Assembly (NCBI GenBank): GCA_963703945.1
Contig: CAVPGM010000046.1
Span: forward strand, 331,745 to 395,744
Source: JALORV01 sp963703945
GTDB lineage: Bacteria; Pseudomonadota; Gammaproteobacteria; Burkholderiales; Burkholderiaceae_F
Length of the DNA: 64,000 nt
Direction: 5' to 3'
Part shown: piece after piece, positions 7,287 to 16,474 of the stretch
How positions within the stretch are numbered: the stretch's first letter is position 1
How the letters are laid out: the number at the start of each line of letters is the position of its first letter
Notes under the pieces: model-generated
What the model was told of the DNA's origin: nothing
Databases searched by the model: none
Seen by the model: the letters and a program-made list of their open reading frames with translations, nothing else
Program-made: the position numbers and the translations under genes

Positions 7287-9341
7287 ATGGCTCAATCCAC
7301 CCTCGACGACAGCGCCCTCGACGATCCTTTCCTCTGGCTCGAGGAGGTCGACGGGGCAGCCGCGCTCGAATTCGTGCGCAGCGAAAACGCGCGAACGCTG
7401 AACCAGCTCGGGACCTCCGAGATCTTCACAACGATCCGCGACGAAGTGCGCGAGGTCCTCGACTCGCGGCAGCGGATTCCCATGGTCGATGATTGGGCGG
7501 GGCAGCTTTACAACTTCTGGCAGGACCGTGACCATCCGCGTGGCGTGTGGCGTCGCACGAGCTGGACTGAGTATCGAAAGACCGAGCCCAGATGGACCGT
7601 CGTGCTGGACCTCGACGGGCTGGCTCGCGCCGAAGGCGAAAACTGGGTCTGGAAGGGAGCGCACTGCCTGCCGCCTGGCGACTGTCGCTGCCTGGTCGCG
7701 CTGTCGCGAGGCGGAGGTGACGCGGTCGTCATCCGGGAATTCGACCTTGTCTCGTGCGATTTCGTGCAGCATGGCTTCAGCGTCCCGGAAGCGAAGACCG
7801 AAGTCGTCTGGCGCGACATCGACACCCTTTACATCGCATCCGACTTCGGCCGCGACACGCTGACCGACAGCGGCTATGCCCGCACTGTCAGGCGCTGGAC
7901 TCGCGGCTCACCGCTTTCAAACGCTCCGACGGTGTTCGAAGGCGAACGCAGCGATGTCGGAGTCGGCGCATGGGTCGAACACGACCCGCGCTCATTCAGC
8001 GAAGGCTTCGTGCGTTCGATCGCGTTCTATCGCAGCGAGACCTGGCTGCTGGCGAACGACATGCCGGAGCGACCGATCCGACTGGAGCTCCCGGCGGACG
8101 CCGAAGCGTCGCTGGCAGGTCGCTGGCTGATCGTCCGCCTGCGCAGTGCATGGGAAGTGGGAACGACGCGCCACGAAGCAGGAGCGCTGATCGTCATCGA
8201 TGCGTCATCGTTTCTGGCGGGGGCAAGGGAGTTCGCGACGCTGTTCACGCCGACGTCGCGCACGGCGTTGGGATCCTGGGTTGCCACGCGCAGCGGCATC
8301 GTGCTGCACGTGCTCGACAACGTGCGCAGCCGCGTGTGGTGGCTGTCGCCCGCCAACGCCGGCTGGACGCGATACGAGATCGATCTGCCGGGTACGGGCA
8401 CGGCCACGATCGCGGCGGTGGACCGCCACCGTTGCGACGATGTGTGGGTGACCTACCAGGATTTTCTTTCGCCGATCACGCTGGGAGTGTCCCGGTCAGG
8501 TGCCCCGAACGCGATGCTGAAGTCGATGCCTCCGCTCTACCCGGCGGAGGACATGTCGGTCGAGCAGTTCGAAGCGCGTTCGGCCGATGGAACGCAGGTG
8601 CCGTACTTCGTGGTGGCTCGCTCCGAATCGTCGGGCGAATCGGGCAGGCCCACGCTGCTCCACGGTTACGGCGGCTTCGAGATCTCGCTGCTGCCCGCCT
8701 ACAACGCGACACTCGGTCGGGCCTGGCTGGCGCGCGGCGGTCGCTATGTCGTAGCCAACATTCGCGGAGGAGGGGAATTCGGGCCGCGCTGGCATCAGGC
8801 CGCGTTGAAGGCGAACCGGCAGCGGGCGTTCGATGATTTCATCGCTGTTGCAAACGATGTCGTTCGCCGCGGTCTCGCCTCGTCGCAGCGGCTGGGCATC
8901 GTGGGCGGCAGCAACGGCGGACTGCTGATCGGCGCCGTACTGATGCAGCGGCCCGAGCTTTTCGGTGCGGCCGTCTGCCAGGTGCCGCTGCTCGACATGC
9001 GACGCTATTCCGTGCTGCTGGCCGGAGCGAGCTGGATGGCCGAATACGGCGATCCCGATGTGCCCGCGGACTGGGCAACCCTCTCGCGTTATTCGCCGTA
9101 CCAGAACGTCAGGCGAGACCGGTTCTACCCGCCGACCCTCTTCATCACATCGACCCGCGACGACCGGGTTCATCCGGGACACGCGCGCAAGATGTTCGCG
9201 AAGATGAAGGCGCAGGGGCACCGGGTCTGGTACTACGAGAACGTCGAGGGCGGACACGCGGGCGCTGCCGACAACGCGCAGCGTTCACTGATGCTGGCTG
9301 TGCAGTACGCTTTCCTGTGGCGTACCCTGAGCGCGCAATGA
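7287..9341 (+). CDS. Prolyl oligopeptidase family (S9A) serine peptidase
   Basis: The 684-residue product has the two-domain S9A layout: an N-terminal propeller-like region (about 1-400) and a C-terminal alpha/beta hydrolase. The catalytic serine is in GIVGGSNGGLLIGA. The aspartate is in TSTRDDRVHPGHARK and the histidine in NVEGGHAGA near the end. LLHGYGGFEIS and NIRGGGEFG, typical of this family, also occur. No signal peptide is visible, so a cytoplasmic role in cleaving small peptides is likely. I use the ATG at 7287 (MAQSTLDDS) because a TTG 33 bases upstream overlaps the pnp terminator. The stop overlaps the next start (ATGA), so the two genes are coupled. Confidence 0.9.
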   Translation: MAQSTLDDSALDDPFLWLEEVDGAAALEFVRSENARTLNQLGTSEIFTTIRDEVREVLDSRQRIPMVDDWAGQLYNFWQDRDHPRGVWRRTSWTEYRKTEPRWTVVLDLDGLARAEGENWVWKGAHCLPPGDCRCLVALSRGGGDAVVIREFDLVSCDFVQHGFSVPEAKTEVVWRDIDTLYIASDFGRDTLTDSGYARTVRRWTRGSPLSNAPTVFEGERSDVGVGAWVEHDPRSFSEGFVRSIAFYRSETWLLANDMPERPIRLELPADAEASLAGRWLIVRLRSAWEVGTTRHEAGALIVIDASSFLAGAREFATLFTPTSRTALGSWVATRSGIVLHVLDNVRSRVWWLSPANAGWTRYEIDLPGTGTATIAAVDRHRCDDVWVTYQDFLSPITLGVSRSGAPNAMLKSMPPLYPAEDMSVEQFEARSADGTQVPYFVVARSESSGESGRPTLLHGYGGFEISLLPAYNATLGRAWLARGGRYVVANIRGGGEFGPRWHQAALKANRQRAFDDFIAVANDVVRRGLASSQRLGIVGGSNGGLLIGAVLMQRPELFGAAVCQVPLLDMRRYSVLLAGASWMAEYGDPDVPADWATLSRYSPYQNVRRDRFYPPTLFITSTRDDRVHPGHARKMFAKMKAQGHRVWYYENVEGGHAGAADNAQRSLMLAVQYAFLWRTLSAQ

Positions 9342-10354
9342 CGTCAAAAACGATGCGCGCGATCGAGATCGCCCATCCGGGTGGACCTGAAGTTCTGCGC
9401 GTCGTCACCCGCGGCATTCCGACGGCGGGAGCCGGCGAGCTTCTGATCCGCGTGCAGGCCGCGGGCGTCAATCGTCCTGACGTTCTGCAGCGGCAAGGCG
9501 CCTACGCGCCGCCACCCGGAGCGTCCGACCTTCCTGGGCTGGAAATTGCGGGCACCATCGAAGCCGGCGAACTCGACGGCAGCGGGTGGTCGATCGGCGA
9601 TCGCGCGTGCGCCCTCGTCGCCGGCGGCGGCTATGCCGAATGGTGTGTCGCCCCGATCGGCCAGTGCCTGCCGGTGCCCGCAGGGCTGAGCTTCGCCGAG
9701 GGTGCCGCGCTACCGGAAACGTACTTCACGGTCTGGAGCAACGTGATCGACCGGGCGCGGCTGGCACCGGGAGAAACGCTGCTGGTCCAGGGCGGCACCA
9801 GCGGCATTGGGGTGGCGGCCGTTCAGCTCGCCGCCGCACTTGGACATCGCGTCTATGCGACCGCCGGTTCCGACAGCAAGGCGCGCGCTTGCGAATCGCT
9901 CGGCGCCGCGCGCGGAATCAACTATCGCAGCGAGGATTTCGCGGCGGTGATCCGCGATGCCACCGAAGGCCGTGGTGTCGACGTCATCCTCGACATGGTG
10001 GCGGGCGACTACCTGCCGCGTGAAGTGGATTGCCTGGCCGACGACGGGAGGCTGGTGATCATCGCGCTGCTCGGCGGCGCCAGGGCGCCGCTCGACATGG
10101 CGGCAATCCTGCGACGCAGGCTGACCATCACCGGCTCGACGCTGCGTCCGCGATCAGTGGCATTCAAGTCGGCGATTGCATCGCGGCTGCGCAGCGTCGT
10201 GTGGCCACTCATCGAGTGCGGCCGCATCAAGCCGATGGTGCACGCGGTCTTTCCGCTTGAGCGTGCATCCGAAGCCCATGCGCTGATGGAATCGGGCAGC
10301 CACATCGGGAAGATCGTGCTCGCCGTGGGGTCCCGCGCGGACAGCCGCGCCTGA
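9338..10354 (+). CDS. Zinc-independent NAD(P)H quinone oxidoreductase (PIG3-like MDR family)
   Basis: This 338-residue medium-chain reductase has an N-terminal GroES-like fold (GELLIRVQAAGVNRPDVLQRQG) and a Rossmann domain with the NADPH loop VQGGTSGIGVAAVQLA at about 150-165. No structural or catalytic zinc cysteines are present, which separates it from alcohol dehydrogenases and points to the quinone oxidoreductase/PIG3 group. The ATG at 9338 overlaps the preceding TGA by 4 bases. A second ATG 12 bases later (MRAIEIAHPGG) is an alternative start. Its presence between pnp and tpiA fits betaproteobacterial gene order. The physiological quinone or enone substrate is not known. Confidence 0.88.
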   Translation: MTSKTMRAIEIAHPGGPEVLRVVTRGIPTAGAGELLIRVQAAGVNRPDVLQRQGAYAPPPGASDLPGLEIAGTIEAGELDGSGWSIGDRACALVAGGGYAEWCVAPIGQCLPVPAGLSFAEGAALPETYFTVWSNVIDRARLAPGETLLVQGGTSGIGVAAVQLAAALGHRVYATAGSDSKARACESLGAARGINYRSEDFAAVIRDATEGRGVDVILDMVAGDYLPREVDCLADDGRLVIIALLGGARAPLDMAAILRRRLTITGSTLRPRSVAFKSAIASRLRSVVWPLIECGRIKPMVHAVFPLERASEAHALMESGSHIGKIVLAVGSRADSRA

Positions 10355-10371
10355 GCGGCCGCGCGGTTCGT

Positions 10372-10400
10372 TTGGTTCGGATCGCCCCGCCAATTACAAT
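10372..10400 (+). promoter_or_regulatory. Sigma-70-type promoter for tpiA
   Basis: TTGGTT (10372-10377) and TACAAT (10395-10400) are 17 bases apart, placing the start point near 10407, about a dozen bases before the tpiA ATG at 10419. Confidence 0.6.
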
Positions 10401-10418
10401 GACGGGCTTTTCGCAATC

Positions 10419-11171
<753 letters not shown>

Positions 11172-11213
11172 ACCGGCACACGAATACATGTATTCATTCG
11201 AAAGGGGCAATTG

Positions 11214-11642
11214 ATGACCTGGTTGACAACACTGCTGATCGTCGTGCAGGTACTGTCCGCGATCGCGATCATCGTGCTGGTTCTGCTCCAGCACGGCAAG
11301 GGCGCCGACATGGGCGCCGCCTTCGGCGGCGGCGCATCCGGCAGCCTGTTCGGAGCGACCGGATCAGCCAACTTCCTGTCGCGCAGCACGGCAGTCGTGG
11401 CCACGGTGTTCTTCGTCGCCACACTGGGACTTGCCTACGTTGGAACCGCGGTCAAACGACCGGCGACGGGAGGCGGCGGTGTGATGGAAACGATGCCGGT
11501 GCCTGCGAACACCGCACCGAAGGACATTCCGGTGCCGGCTGGACCGCGCGGAACAGCGCCCGATACCGCGACCGGAGCGCCGGCCGCGCCTGCTGTTCCG
11601 GCGCCGGGCGGGACACCCCGACCGGCCGATATTCCGAAGTAG
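11214..11642 (+). CDS. secG: Protein-export membrane protein SecG
   Basis: SecG is the small third subunit of the SecYEG translocon. The 142-residue product has two membrane helices (about 3-25 and 53-73) around the conserved cytoplasmic loop VLLQHGKGADMGAAFGGGASGSLFG. A long Pro/Ala-rich tail from residue 85 is longer than in E. coli but common in betaproteobacteria. The ATG at 11214 follows GAAAGGGG; a TTG directly before it would only add one residue. The gene ends shortly before tRNA-Leu. Confidence 0.93.
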   Translation: MTWLTTLLIVVQVLSAIAIIVLVLLQHGKGADMGAAFGGGASGSLFGATGSANFLSRSTAVVATVFFVATLGLAYVGTAVKRPATGGGGVMETMPVPANTAPKDIPVPAGPRGTAPDTATGAPAAPAVPAPGGTPRPADIPK

Positions 11643-11731
11643 CTGCGTTGCTCGGGCAGCCTGCGTGAAGGCACGCGTAGTCACCGTGGCGCGCATTCGG
11701 ATCGAGTAGAATCCTTCGGGATTTGCACCTT

Positions 11732-11816
11732 GCCGACGTGGTGGAATTGGTAGACACACCATCTTGAGGGGGTGGCGGCGAAAGCCGTGTGAGTTCGAGT
11801 CTCACCGTCGGCACCA
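11732..11816 (+). tRNA. tRNA-Leu (anticodon GAG)
   Basis: The 85-base gene folds as a class II tRNA. The acceptor arms GCCGACG and CGTCGGC pair fully, followed by discriminator A and an encoded CCA. The anticodon stem CCATC/GGTGG surrounds loop TTGAGGG with anticodon GAG, which reads CTC and CTT. The long variable arm (GCGGCGAAAGCCGT) and T-loop GTTCGAGTC are present. A TAGAAT -10-like element lies at 11707-11712. It sits between secG and nuoA as in many Burkholderiales genomes. Confidence 0.95.
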
Positions 11817-11927
11817 GATCGAGCGCTGTCGTCCATGCAGCCACGACCGGAAGGCGAGCCGCATCCCGTGAGCCCCACGGCCACGCCGGCCGGATTCTAT
11901 GGAGTGTGAGCCCGAGGGCTGACTCGC

Positions 11928-12293
11928 GTGAATCTCGATAGCTACCTGCCTGTCCTGCTCTTCATTCTCGTCGGATTGGTGATCGGCGCGGCTCCCATGG
12001 CACTGGGTGCGCTGCTCGGTCCGCGCAAGCCGGACCCCGAGAAGCTCTCGCCATACGAGTGCGGCTTCGAGGCGTTCGAGGATGCGCGCATGAAGTTCGA
12101 CGTCCGCTATTACCTCGTCGCGATCCTGTTCATCCTGTTCGACCTCGAGATCGCATTTCTCTTTCCGTGGGCAGTCGTGCTGGGCGACCTCGGTCCATGG
12201 AGCGTCGGCTTCTGGGCGATGATGGGTTTCCTTGCCATCCTGACCGTCGGCTTCATCTATGAATGGAAGCGCGGCGCGCTGGACTGGGAGTAG
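11928..12293 (+). CDS. nuoA: NADH-quinone oxidoreductase subunit A
   Basis: First gene of a complete complex I operon. The 121-residue membrane subunit has three hydrophobic segments (about 7-30, 62-84 and 90-112). It carries the conserved motif KPDPEKLSPYECGFEAFED, with the cysteine that lines the quinone-side loop. It starts at GTG 11928. nuoB follows after 35 bases. Confidence 0.95.
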   Translation: MNLDSYLPVLLFILVGLVIGAAPMALGALLGPRKPDPEKLSPYECGFEAFEDARMKFDVRYYLVAILFILFDLEIAFLFPWAVVLGDLGPWSVGFWAMMGFLAILTVGFIYEWKRGALDWE

Positions 12294-12328
12294 GCACGTG
12301 ACCGGGAACAGATGGCGGGAGACGTGAC

Positions 12329-12805
12329 GTGGGTATCGAAGGCGTACTGAACGAAGGATTCGTTACCACCAGCGTGGACAAGCTGGTGAACTGGTCGAAG
12401 ACCGGCTCGCTGTGGCCGATGAGTTTCGGGCTCGCCTGCTGTGCGGTCGAAATGATGCACGCCGGCGCGGCCCGCTACGACCTTGACCGCTTCGGCATCT
12501 TCTTCCGTCCGAGTCCGCGCCAGTCGGACTTGATGATCGTTGCCGGCACCCTGTGCAACAAGATGGCACCCGCGCTGCGCAAGGTCTACGACCAGATGGC
12601 CGAGCCGCGCTGGGTGATCAGCATGGGTTCGTGCGCCAACGGTGGCGGTTACTACCACTACAGCTATTCGGTGGTGCGGGGCTGCGACCGTATCGTTCCG
12701 GTCGACATCTACGTCCCGGGCTGCCCACCGACGGCCGAGGCGCTGATCTACGGGATCATCCAGTTGCAGAACAAGATCCGCCGCACCAACACGATCGCCC
12801 GATGA
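12329..12805 (+). CDS. nuoB: NADH-quinone oxidoreductase subunit B
   Basis: This peripheral-arm subunit binds cluster N2, the last iron-sulfur centre before quinone. The 158-residue protein has the tandem cysteines C37-C38 (FGLACCAVEMMH), the third ligand in MGSCANGGG and the fourth in PGCPPTAEAL. It starts at GTG 12329. Its TGA overlaps the nuoC ATG (ATGA), indicating translational coupling. Confidence 0.96.
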   Translation: MGIEGVLNEGFVTTSVDKLVNWSKTGSLWPMSFGLACCAVEMMHAGAARYDLDRFGIFFRPSPRQSDLMIVAGTLCNKMAPALRKVYDQMAEPRWVISMGSCANGGGYYHYSYSVVRGCDRIVPVDIYVPGCPPTAEALIYGIIQLQNKIRRTNTIAR

Positions 12806-13398
12806 CCCGCGTCGAGACACTGGCCGCAACGCTGCGTCAGTCGTTCGGCGAACGCCTGACGACGCTCACGGTCGCGCTGGGCGAGGTGACGCTCGTGATC
12901 CGCGCTGAACATCATTACGAAGTCGCGCGCAAGCTGAGGGACGAGCCGCAGCTGGCATTCGAGCAGCTGATCGATCTCGCCGGCGTCGACTACTCGGCAT
13001 TCGGCGAAGGAAGCTACGAAGGTCCGCGCTTCGCCGTGGTCATGCACCTGCTCTCGCTGAAGCACAACTGGCGTGTGCGGGTGCGCAGCACCTGCGCGGA
13101 CGACGAACTTCCGCTGATCGCGTCGGTGACCGACGTGTGGGCCTGCGCGAACTGGTACGAACGCGAGGCCTTTGATCTCTACGGTATCGTCTTCGAGGGT
13201 CATCCGGACCTGCGGCGCATCCTCACGGACTACGGCTTCGTCGGCCATCCGTTCCGCAAGGACTTCCCCATCTACGGCGATGTCGAGATGCGCTACGACC
13301 CCGAGCAGAAGCGCGTGATCTATCAGCCGGTGACGATCGAGCCGCGCGAGATCGTCCCGCGCGTGATCCGCGAAGAAGACTACGGTCAGGGACGCTGA
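12802..13398 (+). CDS. nuoC: NADH-quinone oxidoreductase subunit C
   Basis: A 198-residue peripheral subunit that packs against NuoD. The 30-kDa subunit signature is clear: DVWACANWYEREAFDLYGIVFEGHPDLRRIL and then DYGFVGHPFRKDFP. The ATG at 12802 overlaps the nuoB stop; the frame is open further upstream inside nuoB but without family similarity. NuoC and NuoD are separate here, unlike the fused NuoCD of enterobacteria. Confidence 0.95.
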   Translation: MTRVETLAATLRQSFGERLTTLTVALGEVTLVIRAEHHYEVARKLRDEPQLAFEQLIDLAGVDYSAFGEGSYEGPRFAVVMHLLSLKHNWRVRVRSTCADDELPLIASVTDVWACANWYEREAFDLYGIVFEGHPDLRRILTDYGFVGHPFRKDFPIYGDVEMRYDPEQKRVIYQPVTIEPREIVPRVIREEDYGQGR

Positions 13399-13408
13399 TC
13401 CGGACGCC

Positions 13409-14662
13409 ATGGCCGACATCAAGAACTACACGCTGAATTTTGGTCCGCAGCATCCGGCGGCGCACGGCGTGCTGCGGTTGGTGCTCGAGCTCGACGGCGA
13501 GGTGATCCAGCGCGCCGATCCTCACATCGGGTTGCTGCACCGTGCGACCGAGAAGCTCGCCGAGACTCGCACCTATCTGCAGTCGGTGCCATACATGGAT
13601 CGGCTCGATTACGTGTCGATGATGTGCAACGAGCACGCCTACGTGATGGCGATCGAGAAGCTCACCGGGGTCGACGTCCCGATCCGCGCCCAGTACATCC
13701 GCGTGATGTTCGACGAGATCACGCGGTTGCTGAACCATTTGCTGTGGCTCGGGGCGCACGGGCTGGACGTCGGCGCGATGGCGGTGTTCCTCTACTGCTT
13801 CCGCGAGCGCGAAGACCTGATGGACATCTACGAGGCGGTCTCGGGCGCCCGTATGCATGCTGCGTATTACCGACCGGGCGGCGTCTACCGCGACCTGCCC
13901 GATTCGATGCCGCAGTTCAGGGCGTCCAAGGTCCGCGGTGAAGGCGATACGCGCCGCCTGAACGAGAACCGGCAGGGATCGCTGCTCGACTTCATCGAGG
14001 ACTTCACGCGCCGCTTCCCGAAGTATGTCGACGAGTACGAGACGCTGCTGACCGACAACCGGATCTGGAAGCAGCGTCTGGTCGGCATCGGCGTCGTGTC
14101 GCCGGAGCGCGCGCTGCAGCTCGGCTTCACCGGTCCGATGCTGCGCGGCTCGGGAGTGGAATGGGACCTGCGACGCAAGCAACCCTATGAGGTCTACGAC
14201 GCACTCGACTTTGCGATCCCGGTCGGTCGCAACGGGGACAGTTACGACCGCTATCTTGTTCGCGTCGAGGAGATGCGCCAGAGCAATCGCATCATCCAGC
14301 AGTGCATCGCCTGGCTGCGTGCCAACCCGGGCCCGGTGATGACCGACAACCACAAGGTCGCGCCGCCGTCGCGCATCGAGATGAAGTCGAACATGGAAGA
14401 GCTGATTCATCACTTCAAGCTCTTCAGCGAGGGTTTTCATGTCCCTCCCGGCGAGGCGTACTCCGCGGTCGAGCACCCGAAAGGAGAGTTCGGCATCTAT
14501 CTCGTCTCCGACGGCGCCAACAAGCCCTACCGACTGAAGATCCGCGCGGCAGGGTTCCCGCACCTGCAGGCGCTCGACGAAATGGCACGCGGTCACATGA
14601 TCGCCGATGCTGTGGCCATCATCGGTACGCAGGACATCGTGTTCGGCGAGATCGACCGATGA
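13409..14662 (+). CDS. nuoD: NADH-quinone oxidoreductase subunit D
   Basis: The 417-residue 49-kDa subunit forms the quinone-binding cavity with NuoB. The conserved FGPQHPAAHGVLRL near residue 10 contains the histidine of the quinone site; HIGLLHRATEKL and the C-terminal blocks PPGEAYSAVEHPKGEFG and KIRAAGFPHLQAL are all present. Its stop overlaps the nuoE start by 4 bases. Full length, no anomalies. Confidence 0.97.
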   Translation: MADIKNYTLNFGPQHPAAHGVLRLVLELDGEVIQRADPHIGLLHRATEKLAETRTYLQSVPYMDRLDYVSMMCNEHAYVMAIEKLTGVDVPIRAQYIRVMFDEITRLLNHLLWLGAHGLDVGAMAVFLYCFREREDLMDIYEAVSGARMHAAYYRPGGVYRDLPDSMPQFRASKVRGEGDTRRLNENRQGSLLDFIEDFTRRFPKYVDEYETLLTDNRIWKQRLVGIGVVSPERALQLGFTGPMLRGSGVEWDLRRKQPYEVYDALDFAIPVGRNGDSYDRYLVRVEEMRQSNRIIQQCIAWLRANPGPVMTDNHKVAPPSRIEMKSNMEELIHHFKLFSEGFHVPPGEAYSAVEHPKGEFGIYLVSDGANKPYRLKIRAAGFPHLQALDEMARGHMIADAVAIIGTQDIVFGEIDR

Positions 14663-15171
14663 GCGCAGTGCCACAGAGTTCGCTCGTGTTGTCGCCGCAA
14701 TCGTATCGCCGCATCGACCGCGAGATTGCCAAGTATCCGGCCGAGCACAAGCAGTCCGCGGTGATCGCGGCGCTTGCGATTGCACAGCATCAGCTCGGCT
14801 GGCTGAGCGAGGAAGTCATCGCTGAGGTTGGTGCCTATCTCGATATGCCGCCGATCGCGGTCTACGAGGTCGCCTCGTTCTACGGCATGTACAACCTGCA
14901 GCCGACCGGACGCTGCAAGCTCACGCTGTGCACCAATTTGCCGTGCGCATTGTCGGGGGCCAGCAGGGCCGCCGAGCGGCTCAGGCAGCGGCTGGGCATC
15001 GGATTCGGCGAGACGACCGCCGACGGCCAGTTCACGCTGAAAGAGGGCGAGTGCCTCGGTGCCTGCGGTGACGCGCCGGTCATGCTGGTGAATAACACAC
15101 GCATGGAAAGCTTTCTCAACGAGGCGCGGCTCGACGCCTTGCTCGACGAACTGGAGTCGGTGAGGACATGA
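14659..15171 (+). CDS. nuoE: NADH-quinone oxidoreductase subunit E
   Basis: The 170-residue subunit holds the thioredoxin-fold [2Fe-2S] cluster N1a. Ligands are visible as C-x4-C in LCTNLPCAL and C-x3-C in ECLGACGDAPVM. The N-terminal helix bundle includes KYPAEHKQSAVIAALAIAQ. ATG 14659 overlaps the nuoD TGA, and its own TGA overlaps the nuoF start, so three subunits are chained by ATGA junctions. Confidence 0.96.
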   Translation: MSAVPQSSLVLSPQSYRRIDREIAKYPAEHKQSAVIAALAIAQHQLGWLSEEVIAEVGAYLDMPPIAVYEVASFYGMYNLQPTGRCKLTLCTNLPCALSGASRAAERLRQRLGIGFGETTADGQFTLKEGECLGACGDAPVMLVNNTRMESFLNEARLDALLDELESVRT

Positions 15172-16472
15172 CGGAGCAGACCTGCTTCCACGGCCGTCAC
15201 ATCGACCCGATCATCCTGGCGGGGCTGGACGGCAGCAACTGGCGCCTGAAGGCCTACGAAGAGCGCGGCGGCTACAAGGCGCTGCGCAAGGTCCTGACCG
15301 AGCACGTGGCGCCCGACGCCGTGATCGCCGAAGTGAAGAAGTCCGCGCTGCGCGGACGCGGCGGCGCAGGATTTCCGACCGGTCTGAAGTGGAGCTTCAT
15401 GCCGCGCCAGTTCCCGGGGCAGAAGTATGTCGTCTGCAATTCGGATGAGGGCGAGCCCGGAACCTTCAAGGACCGGGACATCCTCCGCTACAACCCGCAC
15501 ATCGTGATCGAGGGCATGGCGATCGCCGCCTACGCGATGGGAGTCAACGTCGGATACAACTACATCCACGGCGAGATCTGGGCTGACTATGAGCGCTTCG
15601 AGGAGGCGCTCGAGGAAGCTCGCGCAGCCGGCTATATCGGCAAGGGCATCCTGGGATCGTCGTTCAACTTCGAGTTGCACGCAGCGCACGGCTACGGCGC
15701 CTACATCTGCGGTGAGGAAACGGCTCTGCTCGAGTCGCTCGAGGGCAAGAAGGGCCAGCCGCGCTTCAAGCCGCCGTTTCCGGCGAGCTACGGGCTGTAC
15801 GGCAAGCCCACGACGATCAACAACACCGAGACCTTCGCTGCGGTGCCCTACATCCTGATGCATGGTGGCGACGCGTTCCTGTCGATGGGCCGTCCGAACA
15901 ACGGCGGGACCAAGATCTTCTCGGTCTCCGGCGACGTGGCATCCCCGGGCAACTACGAGATCCCGCTCGGCACCCCGTTCGCGAGGCTGCTCGAACTGGC
16001 GGGCGGCATGCGAGGTGGCAAGAAGATCAAGGCGGTGATCCCCGGCGGCTCGTCGATGCCGGTGGTTCCCGGCGACCTGATGATGGCGACCGACATGGAC
16101 TACGACTCGATCGCCAAGGCGGGTTCGATGCTGGGGTCCGGTGCGGTCATCGTGATGGACGAGACGCGCTGCATGGTGCGCTCGCTCGAACGGCTGGCGT
16201 ACTTCTACTTCGAGGAAAGCTGCGGTCAGTGCACGCCGTGTCGCGAAGGCACTGGATGGCTGTATCGGGTGATCCATCGCATCGAACACGGCCAGGGACG
16301 CGCAGAGGACATAGACTTGCTGAACTCGGTCGCCGACAACATCCAGGGACGAACGATCTGCGCGCTGGGCGACGCCGCTGCGATGCCGGTGCGCGCCTTC
16401 ATCAAGCATTTCCGCAAGGAGTTCGAGCACCACATCGAGCACGGGCACTGCCTCGTGCCGGAGTACGTGTAG
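15168..16472 (+). CDS. nuoF: NADH-quinone oxidoreductase subunit F
   Basis: This 434-residue subunit oxidises NADH through FMN. The glycine-rich nucleotide site RGRGGAGFPTGLKWSF lies at about 62-77 and the FMN region CNSDEGEPGTFKDRDIL follows. The N3 [4Fe-4S] cluster ligands are ESCGQCTPCREG near residue 350 with the distant cysteine in TICALGDAA. Length is standard. Confidence 0.97.
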   Translation: MTEQTCFHGRHIDPIILAGLDGSNWRLKAYEERGGYKALRKVLTEHVAPDAVIAEVKKSALRGRGGAGFPTGLKWSFMPRQFPGQKYVVCNSDEGEPGTFKDRDILRYNPHIVIEGMAIAAYAMGVNVGYNYIHGEIWADYERFEEALEEARAAGYIGKGILGSSFNFELHAAHGYGAYICGEETALLESLEGKKGQPRFKPPFPASYGLYGKPTTINNTETFAAVPYILMHGGDAFLSMGRPNNGGTKIFSVSGDVASPGNYEIPLGTPFARLLELAGGMRGGKKIKAVIPGGSSMPVVPGDLMMATDMDYDSIAKAGSMLGSGAVIVMDETRCMVRSLERLAYFYFEESCGQCTPCREGTGWLYRVIHRIEHGQGRAEDIDLLNSVADNIQGRTICALGDAAAMPVRAFIKHFRKEFEHHIEHGHCLVPEYV

Positions 16473-16474
16473 CC

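Noticed and set aside
13223..14785. Long minus-strand open frame (520 codons) across nuoD and nuoE
   Set aside because: Its product is rich in Arg, His, Asp and Leu without domain pattern and mirrors the nuoD coding strand; it is a high-GC shadow.
14880..16448. 522-codon minus-strand open frame across nuoE-nuoF
   Set aside because: Antisense to well-recognised genes, with no motifs or ribosome site.
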